DNA of 64,000 nucleotides. Origin: Cornus controversa. Taxonomy: Eukaryota; Streptophyta; Magnoliopsida; Cornales; Cornaceae. Below are positions 1-12,800 of the stretch, piece by piece. The notes under the pieces are model-generated. The model had not been told where the DNA came from. It did not search any database and saw only the letters and a list, made by a program, of their open reading frames with translations. Location of the stretch: NCBI GenBank assembly GCA_026545225.1, contig CM048845.1, positions 84,905,033-84,969,032 on the forward strand. The letters run 5' to 3'. Numbering within the stretch: position 1 is the first letter of the stretch; each line of letters starts with the position of its first letter. The position numbers were made by a program, and so were the translations under genes.

Positions 1-960
1 CAGAAAATAAGAGAGATTGAGTTCAATAACAACAACTAAATATCTAAGATAAGATAAGAAATCATTGCGATTGAATTTATAAGACTGTTATTGCTCAATT
101 CTATAATAAGAATCCTCTAAATTACACAATCTATGCATGAATATAAAGGTCCCCAATAATTAAAACAATCAAACCATTGATGTTTTGTTAGGACTACATC
201 AAAAACCTAGTGGATGAACTAGTCGCTCATGGTAGAAGAAGAAGCTTCAACGGTTGAGGAAGAAGACATCATGTTCATGAATTATGCGTAAGACTTCGTT
301 CTCCAATGGTTCTCCATTCGAAAGCTCTGCAAAATATGTCTTCAAATCTATCCAAAGGCTCTCTAAGACTCTCTCAAAACAGCCTTCAATTCTCCACTTT
401 ATGCCCCAAGAGAATACTCCAAAGTCCTAATCCAATTAGGAATTAATTATGTTTTCCCATAGCACTAATCAGGTGAGTTTTTTCTACTGACGTTTGGCCC
501 AACTTTTGACCCACTAGAAGTCCGATTCACAGACTTTTCGTGAAATACAAAAATGTTCAAAATCGAATTTCATTTAACTCTTATAAAAATTAAGTCAATT
601 TGAGGCTCGAAAATAATACTTCTAGTCCGTTTTCCAAAATGGGATTAAGATTGTATTACACGCAAAATTGGGCTTCAGGCCCGTAACCTTATTAAGTAGC
701 TGTAATTCTCTTGGACCTCTTTCATGGGCTGATTTGAGTTGAAATAAATAGTTGAATGGATCCCTTTGATGTAGGCTTCATCTAACCCTCTTGGATGTCA
801 TATTTAAAAGCCCAAAATCATAGTTTTAACTAAAATAATTAATAAGGCCTTGAAAATACAGAAAACACTAAAACGAAGTAAAATCATAAAATAATCTATT
901 ACTAAGAGAATAAAATATACAAATTAAGTGGCTAGAATGCGTAACATTCAACGCCGATCA
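1..960 (-). mobile_element. Repeat A, copy 1 (solo-LTR-like, cut by window edge)
   Basis: This segment matches 6833-7729 base for base over long stretches and corresponds, reversed, to the first part of 11283-12730. Read on the minus strand it begins TGATCGGCGTTGAATG at 960. The full copies start with TG and end with CA, as LTRs do. I see no coding region in any copy, so a solo LTR is inferred. The remainder of this copy lies left of the window. Confidence 0.7.
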
Positions 961-1870
961 CCTATAAATATGTTTAAACATTCAAACCTTTCAAAAATGG
1001 CCAACTCACACTTTTATAGAGTTTTAGTCATCTGATGGGTTCCATCAACTGGCTGATTGAACCTGAAATTTATTCTAGTGTATTGTGCAAAATAGGAGAA
1101 GCTGAAATATTGTAGTAACCCTTGTGGGCGAGTGCAAGAAGAGACACTAGGCGAGCTACCACACTGACAGGGTGCTCAATCCTACATCGCCTAGGTGTGG
1201 AGAAGGGGATGTGTTTATATGTAGTGTATTCTCTCCAAATGGTATAAGGCATTTTGGGGTAAATATCATACCATGTGTTGGAGCAGAGTATTACAGTTAG
1301 TATCAGAACTTGAACCCAACCGAAAGGGTGCCGACGAGGATGTCGGGTCTCGTAGGGGGATAGATTGTAGTAACGCTTGTGGGTGGGTGTGATGTGGGTG
1401 GGTGTAAGAAGAGACACTGAGTGAGCTACTACACTGACAAAGTACAGGGTGCTCAATCCCACATCGTTTAGGTGTGGAGAAGGGGATATTCTTATATGTA
1501 GTGTGTTCTCTCCAAATGGTATGAGGTCTTTTGGGGTAAAATCCAAGAGCAAAACCGTGCGGAGCTTAGGCCCAAAGCGAACAATATCATACCATGTGTT
1601 GGAGCGAGGTATTATAACATTGTTTTAGCCGGCCAAAACATAGCATTAGCCAACCGAAATAATGTTATCAGTCGGTTGATGAAACCCATCAGGCAGTTGG
1701 TAAAATCTAAAATTCGTTCCAGTAGGTTGTGCAAAGTAGGGGAAGCTGAAACATTGTTTCGGTAGGCTAAAGTTTTAGCTGACTGAAATAATGTTCATCT
1801 GCCGGCTAATGAATTCATCAGTCGACCAATAGTAGCAGACTTTGAATCCAACGGCTTTTTTCTGCGTTTA
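961..1870. repeat. Duplicated unit of about 130 bp, split by a TRIM insertion
   Basis: Two related units can be read. One runs from about 1024 to 1110 and resumes at 1617; the other lies at about 1670-1790. Shared landmarks are gatgg/gatgaaacccatca, ttgtgcaaa(a/g)tagg and gaagctgaaa. The unit is not recognised. It may belong to the decayed LTR that seems to continue to about 2550. Confidence 0.55.
1111..1616 (+). mobile_element. TRIM (terminal-repeat retrotransposon in miniature)
   Basis: Two direct repeats, 1111-1295 and 1376-1616, both start TGTAGTAAC and share the block gtgctcaatc(c/t)(c/t)acatcg...aggtgtggagaagggga. The 5' repeat lacks a block of about 45 bases that the 3' repeat has. 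Only about 80 bases separate them. The spacer begins with a primer-binding-site-like tAGTATCAGAAC (1297-1309; the plant initiator-Met PBS is TGGTATCAGAGC) and ends with a purine tract, gtaggggga (1352-1360). The flanks aatat (1106-1110) and aacat (1616-1620) look like a worn 5-bp target duplication. There is no coding capacity, which is normal for TRIMs. Confidence 0.8.
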
Positions 1871-2550
1871 ATGCTCTCCCAACTGCTCTAACCACTTTGA
1901 TTCAACTAGCTCTACCTATATAATGATCATATACATTGAAGAGACTTTAACACACATAATTTGAGCATTCAATACATTCATCTACCATCTTGCTAGAATC
2001 ATTCCAAGAGACTTGAGCTTCATTTTGTGAATTCATTTTATACTCTAGTCTTGTAACATTACACTTGTGTATTCATTTATATTGAGAGATATCTATTGAG
2101 AGCTTTTTGTTGTAAATCTACTTTGAGAGTTACATTTGTAAACACTTCTTCCACTCAAAAGGATCGGTTTGATGCAAAAAAAGTCTAAAGGAGGTTATTC
2201 CCTTAGCAAGGGTTGGTGTGACTTAAAGAAGGCTAGGAAGAGAAGTTTCTCTTAGTAAAAAAGTTTTGCTCCCCACCTATAAGGAGGTGTCATATTGGAT
2301 TCAGGAAATCTCAAGAGGGGTCTTGAGCCGAGGAGTAGGAATTTTGAATCTCTCAAAAATGATTGTGTTATTGGCGTTTGATTTCTCTATCCCTATCTCT
2401 TTACATTGTGCTTAAATAGCTTCAATTGCTTATCTTACCTATATTGCATAATAGGGAAAGTTTAATTGTTCATATATAATACTTAAATGTGAAAATTATA
2501 CGTGGTTTATTATAGACCCTAATCACCCCCCTCTAAGGTTAATACTTGGC
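1618..2550 (+). mobile_element. Decayed LTR-like sequence
   Basis: Noncoding sequence with the feel of a copia-type LTR end: a TATA-like tacctatataatg near 1913, then a long transcribed-looking stretch ending near cctaatcaccccccctc (about 2520-2535). No partner LTR or PBS is visible, so the call rests on general resemblance only. Confidence 0.3.
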
Positions 2551-2551
2551 T

Positions 2552-2553
<2 letters not shown>

Positions 2554-2610
<57 letters not shown>
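2554..2610. repeat. (TA)n microsatellite
   Basis: An uninterrupted TA dinucleotide run of about 57 bases. Confidence 0.95.
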
Positions 2611-2613
<3 letters not shown>

Positions 2614-2969
2614 TTTAAGATATGTTCCCTAATTTCATACCTCATCGTACTTGGCAATTAAGGAACAAATTGAGATAAGACAAACTGTGCATGCATGAAA
2701 ATAACTTTAGGATGGTCCACTACAACAGGTTGACAGTGGCTTTAACACTACATTGCATTGGCTTCAAGGGACACTACAATAGACTATGAACCGAATCATT
2801 ATTGGCGTCACTGATTTGTGGTATCAATAGACCATATTTGGATAATAAACCGTCAACTAGGATAACCTTTGAAGTTAAAAGAATTTGTCTTGAATTCTAA
2901 ATTATTGAATGAGACTTTCTGTCTTGACACTTGGCCTCAATTGCTCGCCTTTAATTTGCGGATAACACC

Positions 2970-3230
2970 CTAATGCCCCATCTGGTAGGAGAGAGAAAGG
3001 GCCACATTCTTAGTAAGAGATAGAAGAGTCCGGTCCTTGTTAAGAGAAAGAAAGTGTCTCGTCCTTGGTAGGAGATGGAAAGAGTCCCGTCATTGGCAGG
3101 AGATAGAAAATGCCTATTCTGGGTAGGAGATGGAAAGAGTCTCATCATTGGTAAAAGGTAGAAAGTGTCCCATCTTGGTAGGAGATAGAAAGAGTCTCGT
3201 TATTGGCAGGAGAAAGAGAGTGTGTCCAAC
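2970..3230. repeat. Minisatellite, about 30-bp unit in pairs of about 60 bp
   Basis: Roughly eight imperfect units follow the pattern ttgg(t/c)aggaga(t/g)(a/g)gaaagagt(c/g)(c/t)c(g/a)tc. Alternate units resemble each other more closely, giving a longer period near 60 bp. The sequence from 3230 to 3607 has looser repeats of a gcctcctagaata-type motif and no recognisable gene. Confidence 0.8.
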
Positions 3231-3607
3231 TTTATGTACCCGAGTGCGTGGTACTCCATGGGTGGAGTGGTTGATTCCTTTCTGTTGTCTCGTAATAGTA
3301 TGCCCCTAATCTAAACGACCTCAAAATATTCTCTAATTGGGGCAACTATGTTGCTGTCTAATACAATCTTTCTTAAGAAGCCCATCATCTCTCTTGTTGA
3401 GAGTAAGGAGCCTAAAACACAAAGTCGTTTCTGCTTGTCAATTAGCCACTAGGCTGATTCAGCAAGTCCAAGGCAGGGTGTGCTACGCTGGTACAAGACA
3501 AGGCATGCCTCCTAGAATAAAACAATGTGTGCCTCCTGGAATAAGAAAAAATGTGTCATGCTAGTGCAAGGCCAGACCTCCTAGAATCAACCAATATATG
3601 TTATGCT

Positions 3608-6284
3608 TGTCACGTCCTGATTTTTGACACTCAATTAAGAGCAAGGGAAATGAGGGTGAGTGATTTCTATAAATGAACCGTCTTCTAAATCATTTATTCA
3701 TTTGAAATCTCATAACTGCGGAAGCATAGTTTTAGTCATATGTATGATATGTATATGTACACGTATATAATCCCTCTCATACATGTGGGTCCTTTATAAG
3801 GGTATATGTGTACTTGAGTCTTATCACTGGTCCACACTGTTTACACAGTGTGATTAATCGAATATAGCCATTCGATTAATCGTAACTCTTCCTGCAATTA
3901 ATGGCATGTGAGGTATCGACTAATCGAAGAGGCAATTGATCGTAGTGTATCGTAGTTCCATCGTAACTACATTAGAATTGTATCTCCATTTTTGTATCAT
4001 ACATTCTCAGATGAAGCCTAGAAAGAACGTGCCAGTCAGATGATTGAAGATCAAGAGCCTTTCGAGGGAGAGGCTCTATTGGATGCCAAGTGCTTCAAGT
4101 GATGTTCGATTAAGCATGAGTCCATCTTCGATTAATCGAAGCATGGCCTTGGATTGATCGTAGGTCCCTTAACAGAATCTTGTAAGATTTTCTCAATTAT
4201 TCAGTTTCATGGTTCAACCTTCGATTCCATTTAGCAATGTCCAATTTGATCCACAACATATATAAACGATGATAGAATCACAGTTATACTACGTAAAGAA
4301 AAATGATTCGAATTTAAATACAAATCCATAATTTTTTACTCAATTGTTTCGAAGTGCTAAACGTGGCTTATACATATAAAATTCAGTGCTTAAATCCAAA
4401 CTACAAGTTTGACAAATGCCTAAACATGACATGTGAAAACATAATATAAACGATAGCAACGAAATATAAATCCCGCAATCCTAGTGTCTCAAGCTTCATT
4501 AATCATCGGGCCTTATCTGTAAAAATGTTTGGGGAAGGGGGTGAGTGGCAACATGCCCAGTAGAGATACCCAAACCAACTTGTGCATCGACTCAACATAA
4601 CCTACATGAAATGCAAGCATGACATTCCTTTGTACTACATGACATACTTCCAATGCTCGTGAGATGTTATTATGGCATTTTTACACATTACATGACATAC
4701 ATCAATGAACATGCTCAAGGGATCTCAATTCAATACTCAAATGGAACACATACTCAACCATGCTTAATTAACGTAGAAGGCCACACAAGCATCAACATGA
4801 ATATCACAATTCAATAACAAGATTTAACACCAAATCACGTAAATTCTAAAATCAAACAAAGTGGGAGTATTCGTAGAACCACCGGATGACCGCTCATAAA
4901 GCCAATTCTCTAAGATATCTAATTTTACGGGCTATTAACCCAAGGGTCTAGAAGGAACCATATCTAACTTTATGGGCTACTAACCCGAGGGTCTAAAAGA
5001 AACCACCTTAGCTAAGTTCTGGGTTTTGCACCATAGCGATCTAAGCCCTTATTGTTTTCCGACCACCTTCCAAATCAACAACCAATCACATATGATTCAA
5101 GTATGACAACACATACAATTCTAAACGCATCATAAGCCACTTAATTTCTATGCTAATACATGTTATTCCCATGTATATCACAATGTAACAATCCCACATT
5201 TCAAGCATATCATAAGCCCCTTGATTCTATCCTAAAACATGCAATTTTCAAGCATATAACAATGCAATATCAATTCTTTCACAAGGCATCACAAAAATGT
5301 AATTTTTGTAAAAAAGATCATTTTCATACATTTTATCAAATATGTAAAATGAAGCATGTACAACTTTGTCTCCACAACTATAAATCATGCTAATAGGCAA
5401 AATGTAACCTCAAATAATAGCATATAGTGCATGCTTACACAATTCACATAATAATTCACTTTGATATACATTCTGACACACTTATAATCAACAAGGCCAT
5501 CAAAACATACACATATAGCATCAATGTATAAAATTATCACCATAATTAGCATGTGGAGACTCTATTAACAAGAATTAGTATAATTAAAGATGTAAGACTC
5601 ACTTTATAACATTCTTAAACATGCTAATCAATTTAAAACCATATCAATTCCTAAGGAATCGATGATAAGGTGGAGAGAATAACCCTACCTCAATTCCAAG
5701 TCAAATTATGAAAAATTTCCAAATCACCAAAAATCCAAAATACTCTGAAATCAATTCTTATACCGTAGACGTGTAAATTGTAGAGAGTAGAACAACTTTT
5801 TCTTTTTAAGCTACTCCCAATTCCAAACCCTAGTTTGGCCCAAATCTTCAACATTCACCAAATTTAGTTGAACCGATCAACGCGGAGAGAATAATGAGGA
5901 GAACACTATTTCCTCTTGGATGAATCTTCAATTCTACTATAGTCCATCTTAATCTTAGAGAGAAGTTAGGATGAAGTTGTAGTGAGAGAGAGATGAGAGA
6001 AAATAAGATTTTTGTGTAAATGATTTAACTGTCTTTATATTTTCTCTCTTTGCAACTAAATTCCTCTCTTTCTTTTAATTAGCTCATTGTTACTACTAAC
6101 TCTCTACTAATTACATACTAACATTATTTCTTTCCAAATTATCTTTTAAAGTCCCCAATTGTTCATATACGCCCTTACATGTTTTTACAAGACCTGTGCG
6201 AGTCATTCGGGTCGCCCAACATTTCCCAGGTCCCACACTTGAACTAAAATTTTTTTAGAAATTTGTTGCATATGATTTCGGACA
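3608..6284 (-). repeat. 3' LTR of the gypsy element (repeat B)
   Basis: It aligns along its length with 9832-13763 once the repeat A insertion there is removed. Shared landmarks: TGTCA(C/T)GTC at the start, the CGATTAATCG-rich block near 3850-4160, gtttgggga(a/t)(g/t)gggtgag near 4530, and gcccttacatgtttttacaagacc near 6170. It contains many short inverted repeats. Small open frames inside it (for example 5160-5393) are chance frames. Confidence 0.85.
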
Positions 6285-6297
6285 ATTGAAGACACAC

Positions 6298-7729
6298 TGA
6301 TTCGTTGGTAAGTGTATCAATTAAATTACCACACTTCGCAATATAACAAATTCCTTGTAGAATAGGGCTATCGAAAGAGGTGTCGAACCTCAAGGACTAT
6401 GGTGTAATTGAGTTGGATGTTTGAAATTAATTCTAATTAAATTTTAAAGAAATGAATTCTGATTTTTATATCTAAATTAACTAAAGAAGTAATTAAAATA
6501 AAATAAGAGAAACTAGAGAGTGTAGAAAATATGAGATGAATCTAGGGTTATTGATTTCACTACTAACTTCACAATCAATGGCCAATTGAATTAATTATGG
6601 GAAATTATATTATGCATAAGTGGTGTTGGTGGCTACAAGCTTCCCTCCATCCATCAAGAAGATAACAATTGATTAAGGCTAAGTCATGGACTATCTTCGA
6701 TTGACATGGGTCATCTACCTAACTACTTTACTCTAGGGTGCAGTATGGTTTATCTTCTCTAGGCATAATGCATCAAAATTTTTAATGATATATTCAGTGA
6801 ATACCATTGTGTAATAATTACTCTCATAATCACAGAAAATAAGAGAGATTGAGTTCAATAACAATAATCAAGTATCTAAGACAAGATAAGAAATCATTGA
6901 AACTGAATTTGTGAGACTTTTATTACTTAATTATATAAGAAGAATCCTCTAAATTATACAATCTATGCATGAGTCCAAAAATCTCAAATAATTAGAATAG
7001 TCAAACCTTTGATGCTTAATTAGGGCTACATGAAAACCCTAGTGGATGAACTAGTTGCTCATAGTAGAAGAGACTGTTTCAACTGTTGAGGAAGAAGGTG
7101 TCGTCTTCATAGAATATGCGCAAGACCTTGTTCTCCAATGGTTCTTCACTCTAAAGATTTGTAAGTTACTGTCCAAAAGTCTCCCAATATAGCCCCCAAT
7201 TCTTCACTTTAAACCACAAGAGAATATGAAGTTTTTCCACCTAATTAGGAGACAATTAGGGTTTTCTCGCAGGTCCTAATCAGGTGAAGTTTTCTACTGA
7301 CTTTCAGCCCAAAGTTTGACCCACTAGAAACTCGATTCACGAAATTTACATAAAATACAAAATTGTCCAAAATTGAATTTCGTTCAATCAACATAGTAAT
7401 TGAGTCAATTTGAAGCTTGAAAATAAGAGTTTCAGGCCATTTTCCAAAATGGGATTAAAACTGGATGACACACAGAATTGGACTTCAGCCCGGAATCTCC
7501 TTAAGCAATTATAATTCTCTTGGGCCATTTCCTTAGACTGTTTTAAGTTAAAATATGGAGTTGAATTCATCTTTAAAAGCCCAAAATCCATGGTTTTAAA
7601 TGAAATAATCATTAAAGCCTTGAAAATACAAAAAACACAAAAATAGAATAAAATCACAAATAATCTATCACTAAGAGAATAAAATATGCAAATTAAGAGG
7701 CTAGAATACGTAACATTCAACATCGATCA
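6298..7729 (-). mobile_element. Repeat A, copy 2 (1432 bp, solo-LTR-like)
   Basis: On the minus strand it begins TGATCGATGTTGAATG at 7729 and ends ccaacgaATCA at 6298. It is collinear with copy 1 and copy 3. It lies exactly where the rest of the gypsy pol should be: reverse-transcriptase sequence stops at 7729 and only 13 bases separate the copy from the 3' LTR. No target-site duplication brackets it, so either the insertion was followed by deletion or recombination joined the parts. Confidence 0.75.
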
Positions 7730-7740
7730 TTAACCTTTCA

Positions 7741-9499
7741 ATTCTTTCAATTCTGTCGGTGCCATAGATATAGGTGCGGTACTAGGAGCAAGATCAATAG
7801 TAAACACAACTTTTCGTTGTAGTGGCAACACTGTCAAATCCCCCGTAAACACATCCTTAAAGTCATAAACCACAAGAGGAAATTCCCTACATGTCACATC
7901 TCATTCCTCGGCTAACAAACTAGCTAAGAAGTAACTCACTTCCTTCTGGCTACCGAAGCTATGCAATAAAGATAAATGGAAGTCATTTCGATCTCCCACA
8001 AAATAAAAATAATCGCCCTCTAGTGTACACACCATCACCCGTCTATGATAGCAATTAATGATGGCTCTAAAGGTAAACAACCAATCCATACCTAGAACGA
8101 CATCAAAACTAGTTATGTCTAGAAGAACAAAGTCCAATATCAATTGATGTCTTAAAATCTCAATCTTGCAAGACCGACAAACTCTACCCAGAGTAACTCT
8201 GCCCCTAACTGGTGTATCAACAAACAAAATTGTATCTAGTGAAGACACCTCCAAACTTAAAACAAATGCAAATACAACAAATATGAATGAATAAGATACA
8301 CCCGAATCAACCAATACCCTAGCTCGCTAGCTAAAAACCAAGAAGATACATTGGACAACTGATGGTCCTATCGGGGCATCTGTTTGTGTAAGTGTGAATG
8401 CATGACCTTATGCGCTCTGACCTTGTTGGCTAGTACCCGGGTGCCCAGACTACTGGCTAGATGCACTAACAGTGGCCTCTCTCATCACTCATGAACTATG
8501 TGTAGACTGAACTGGCTAAGGTGGTGGCAAAGCCCTAAGACTAGACTGACTCGCTATGGACTAAGCATAATGCTGATGTAATCTAGTCCTACTCTGTAAG
8601 CCCTATCTTTAGGGACAATCCATCCTGAAATGACCAGGCTGGCGACAAAAGTAACAAATCTGCTCTCCCTTTGGAACCACTATTTGCCTAAGAGGACACT
8701 TAGTCCTATAGTGACATGGCTGCTGGCACTGATGGCATTCGACTGTAGATCGTAAGGATCTAGTGGGTAATGGCACTGATGGTGTAGAGTAAATCTACTG
8801 TCATTGAGAAAATGAAGTACTACCCCAATGCCTCATCCTTGCCTGACTATTATAAAAAGGCCCTGCACTTTGTGTCCCCCCTTTGGAATCCCAAGTTCTC
8901 TGAATATCCCAGTCATCCTCTTCAGCAATCAAAGCCCTTTTTAAAATCGCAACGTAGATCTTCAAGTCTAAGATCGATACCCGCTTTCTTATAGAGGTTT
9001 TAAGTCATCTCATAAACCACTTTGATTTTATCTCCCCATCCACTACCATATCCGGAGAAAAATGAGCCAAAGAAGTGAACTTGGTCTCCTATTCAATCAT
9101 ACTCATATCTCCTTACGTGAGGTCGATGAATTCTTGTTTCAACCGATCTTTCACAGGTGTAGGAAAGTACTTCTCGAAAAATAGCCCTTTAAACACTTCC
9201 CAATCCATCGCCTCAACATTGCGAGTGTTCCCTATGAACTTCCACCAACAGACCGCCTCTCTCGAGAGGTGAAGTGTAGCAATGCTAACTTGTAGGTCTT
9301 CCTTAATCTCAAATGCAATCAAGAGCTTGAGTGTCTTATCAATCCAATCATCCGCTTTAAAGGGATCGAATCCGCTCGCATACTTCGATGGACTATACTT
9401 GTTATGCTCCCTCATTGCAATCATCATACAGGTGAGACTCGCTCTAGGTTGCACTTGAACCTCCTTGAGTTTCTCATGCGATTTGTCGCATAGTCTCAA
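7741..9499 (-). pseudogene. Gag-Pro-RT(N-term) remnant of the gypsy element
   Basis: From 9499 down to about 8800 the translation is a retrotransposon Gag: KADDWIDKTLKLL, then AVCWWKFIGN, then EVFKGLFFEKYFP, then ALIAEEDDWD, with at least one stop near 9016. Two CCHC zinc knuckles follow (8735-8610). At 8314-7901 is an aspartic protease with the catalytic VDSGVSYSF motif and, about 65 residues later, DVVLGMDWL. From 7900 to 7741 come the first reverse-transcriptase residues (DFKDVFTGDL, IDLAPSTAPIS, ELKELKG). The order gag-protease-RT is the shared Ty3/gypsy and copia start; PISMAP...ELKELK favours Ty3/gypsy. Frames are broken and the catalytic RT core is missing. Confidence 0.85.
8610..8735 (-). 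other. Two CCHC zinc knuckles of Gag
   Basis: On the minus strand both fit C-x2-C-x4-H-x4-C. The first reads CHQCQQPCHYRTKC; the second reads CYFCRQPGHFRMDC. Such knuckles in Gag bind the element's RNA during packaging. The first has Cys in place of the usual Gly before the His. Confidence 0.8.
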
Positions 9500-9816
9500 C
9501 CATTTCTCTTATAAATTGTGCCCCATCAATTGGCACATGTGGGACATTCGTATCTCATCTTCTTGCACGTCTCTATGGTATCTTGCTATATAAGTAATAA
9601 GAAGACACTTTAGTCACAAGGCATACATAATTGATCAATCAACCTCAACGTGCTTGACAACAACAGGCTAAGTCATTCCATAATTTAGTATGCAATACCA
9701 ACATATAAGCACGTACGCATAGTTCACGTAAGATCACATTTTTAAATCTAAACATAATTTTCTAATACACATATGGTCCAACCTTAACACATCGTCCAAA
9801 GTATTCAAACCCAGTA

Positions 9817-9828
9817 ACTCTAATACCA
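9817..9828 (-). other. Primer-binding site, initiator-Met tRNA type
   Basis: Three bases inside the 5' LTR, the minus strand reads TGGTATTAGAGT. The plant initiator-Met PBS is TGGTATCAGAGC, so this has C-to-T changes only. It fixes the element's direction and the inner edge of the LTR. Confidence 0.75.
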
Positions 9829-9831
9829 AGT

Positions 9832-12800
9832 TGTCATGTCTCAATTTTTGACACCTGATTAAGAGCGAGGGAAATGGGAGTGAGTGATTATTATAAGTGA
9901 ATCGTCCTCGAAATCATTTATTCATTTAAAATCTCATAACCGTAGAAGCATAGTTTTAGTAATGTGTATGATGTGTATGTATACACGTATATAATCCATC
10001 TCATACATGTAGGTCCCTCATAAGGGTATATGTGTACTTGTGTCTTATCATTTGTCTACACTGTTTACACATTACAATTAATCAAACAAAACCCTTCGAT
10101 TAATCATAACCCTTCATGCGATTAATCGCAGGTGAGGTTTCGATCAATCGAAGAGGTGATTGATCGTAGTAGTATCATCGTTCCATCGTAACTGCACTAG
10201 AATTGAATCTCCATTTTTGTAGCATATATTCGATTAAGCATAAGGCCATCTTCGATTAATCGAAGCATGGACTTCGATTGATCGTAGGTCCCTTAACAGA
10301 ATCCTGTAGGATTTTCTCAATTATTCAGTTTCATGTTCAACCTTTGATTCAATTTAGCAATGTCTAATTTGATCCACAACATACATAAATGATGATAGAA
10401 TCACAATTATACTATGTAAAGGAAAATGATCCAAACTTAAACATAAATCTATAATTTCATACTCAGTTGTTTTCAAGTGCCAAACGTGGCTTATACATAT
10501 AAAATCCAATGCTTAAATCCAAACTACAAGTTTGAAAATTTTCTAAACATGGCATGTGAAAGCATAATATAAACAATAGTAGCGAAATGTAAATCCTGCG
10601 ACCCTAGCGTCTCAACCTCCATCAATCACCGATGCCTTATCTGTAAAAATGTTTGGGGAATGGGGTGAGCGTTAACATGCCTAGTAAAGATACCCAAACC
10701 AACTTATGCATTAACTCGGCATAACTTACATGAAATGCAAACATGACATTCCTATGTACTACATGACATACTTCCAATGCACGTGAGATGTTATCATGAC
10801 ATTCCTACACACTACATGGCTTACATCAATACACATGCTCAAGGGATCTCAATTCAATACTCAAATGGAACACATACTCAACCATACTTAATTAACGTAA
10901 AAGGTCATACAAGCATCAACATGAATATCACAATTCAATAACAAGACTTAACACCAAGTCACAAACAAAGTGGGAGTATTCGTAGAACCACTAGATAACC
11001 GTTCATAGAGCCAATTATCCAAGATATCCAACTTTATGGGCTATTATCCTGAGGGTCTAAAAAGAATCATATCCAACTTTACGGGGTACTAACCCGAGGG
11101 TCTAGAAGGAACCACCTTGGCCAAGTTTCTGATTTTGCACTATAGGGATCTAAGCCCTTATTACTTTCTGACCTCATCTCAAAATCAACAACCAATCACA
11201 TTGCAACAATTTCACATTTCAAGCGCATCATAAGCCATTTGATTCCATAGTAAAATATGTAATTCTCACACATATAACAATGTGATTGGTGTTGAATGTT
11301 ACGCATTTTAGCCTCTTAATTTGCATATTTTATTCTCTTAGTGATAGATTATTTATGATTTTACTCTGTTTTAATGTTTTCTGTATTTTCAGGTCCTTAA
11401 TGATTATTTCAGTTAAAACTATGATTTTTAGGCTTTCAAAGATGACATCCAAGAGTGTTATATAAAGCCTACATCAAGTGGACCATTTCAACTCAAATCA
11501 GCCCAAGAAAGTGGTCCAAAAGAATTATAACTGCTTAAGGGTATTTTGGGCTGAAGTCCAATTCTGCGCATAATACAGTTTTAATTTCATTTTAGAAAAC
11601 AGCCCGTAACTCTTATTTTCGAGAGTTAAAATGGTCCAATTCCAATTATGGTTGAACAAAATTCAATTCTGGACGTTTTTGTATTTTATGTAAATTTCAT
11701 GAATCGGACTTCTAGACTATCAAAAGTTAGGCCGAAAGTTAAAAAGAAAACCCACCTGATTAGGGCCTATGGGGAAACTCTAATTGTCTCCTAATTAGGT
11801 GGGGATACTTCATATTCTCTTGGCCATTAAAAGTGACAAATTGAGACTGTTGGGAAAAGGCTTGACAAAAGCTTTAAAGAACTTTTTAGAGTGGAGAACA
11901 AGGTCTTGCGCGTATTATATGGAGATGGCGACTTCTTCCTCAACATTTGAAGTGTCTTCTTCAACCATGAGTGGCTAGTTCATCCACTAGGATTTTGATG
12001 TAGCCCTAACTAAGCACCAATGGTTTAATTGTTCTAATTATTGAAGATTTTTGTATTCATGCATAGATTGAGTAATTTAGAGGATTCTATTTAAAGAATT
12101 GAGCAATAAAAGTCTTATATATTCAGTTTCAATGATTTCTTATCTTATCTTAGATACTTAATTATTATTATCGAACTCAATCTCTCTTATTTTCTGTGAT
12201 TATGAGAGTGATTATTACACAATGGTAATCAATTAATATATCATTAAACGCTTTGATGGAATATGCCTAGAGAAGATGGACCACACTGTACCTTAAAGTA
12301 GAGTAGTTAGGCAAATGACTTATGCCAATCGAAGATAGTCCATGACTTAGCCTTAATCATATGTTATCCTCTTGACGGTTGGAGGTGAGCTTGTAGCCAC
12401 TGACACCACTTATGCATGGTATGTTTCCCTATAGTTAGAGCAATTGGCCATTAATTGTGAAGTTAGTGGTGAAGTCAATAACCCTAAATTTATCTCATAC
12501 TTTCTACACTCTTTAGTTTCTCTTATTTTTGTCTATTTGCTTAATTAGTTAAAGTAGAAATAAAAATCAGCACTCTATTCTTTCTTAATTTAATTAGAAT
12601 TAATTCCATACATCCAACACAGTCAAACCACAGTCTCAGAGGGTCAACACCCATTTGATAGTCCTATTCTGTAGATAATTCATTCTATTACGAAATGGTA
12701 TAATTTAATTGATACACTTAGTTACGATCACGATGCAATATCAATTCTTTCACAAGGCATTACAAAAATGCAATTTTTGTAGAAAAGATCATTTTCATAT

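Noticed and set aside
7388-7723. 111-codon minus-strand frame
   Set aside because: It lies wholly inside repeat A, which is noncoding in the other copies.
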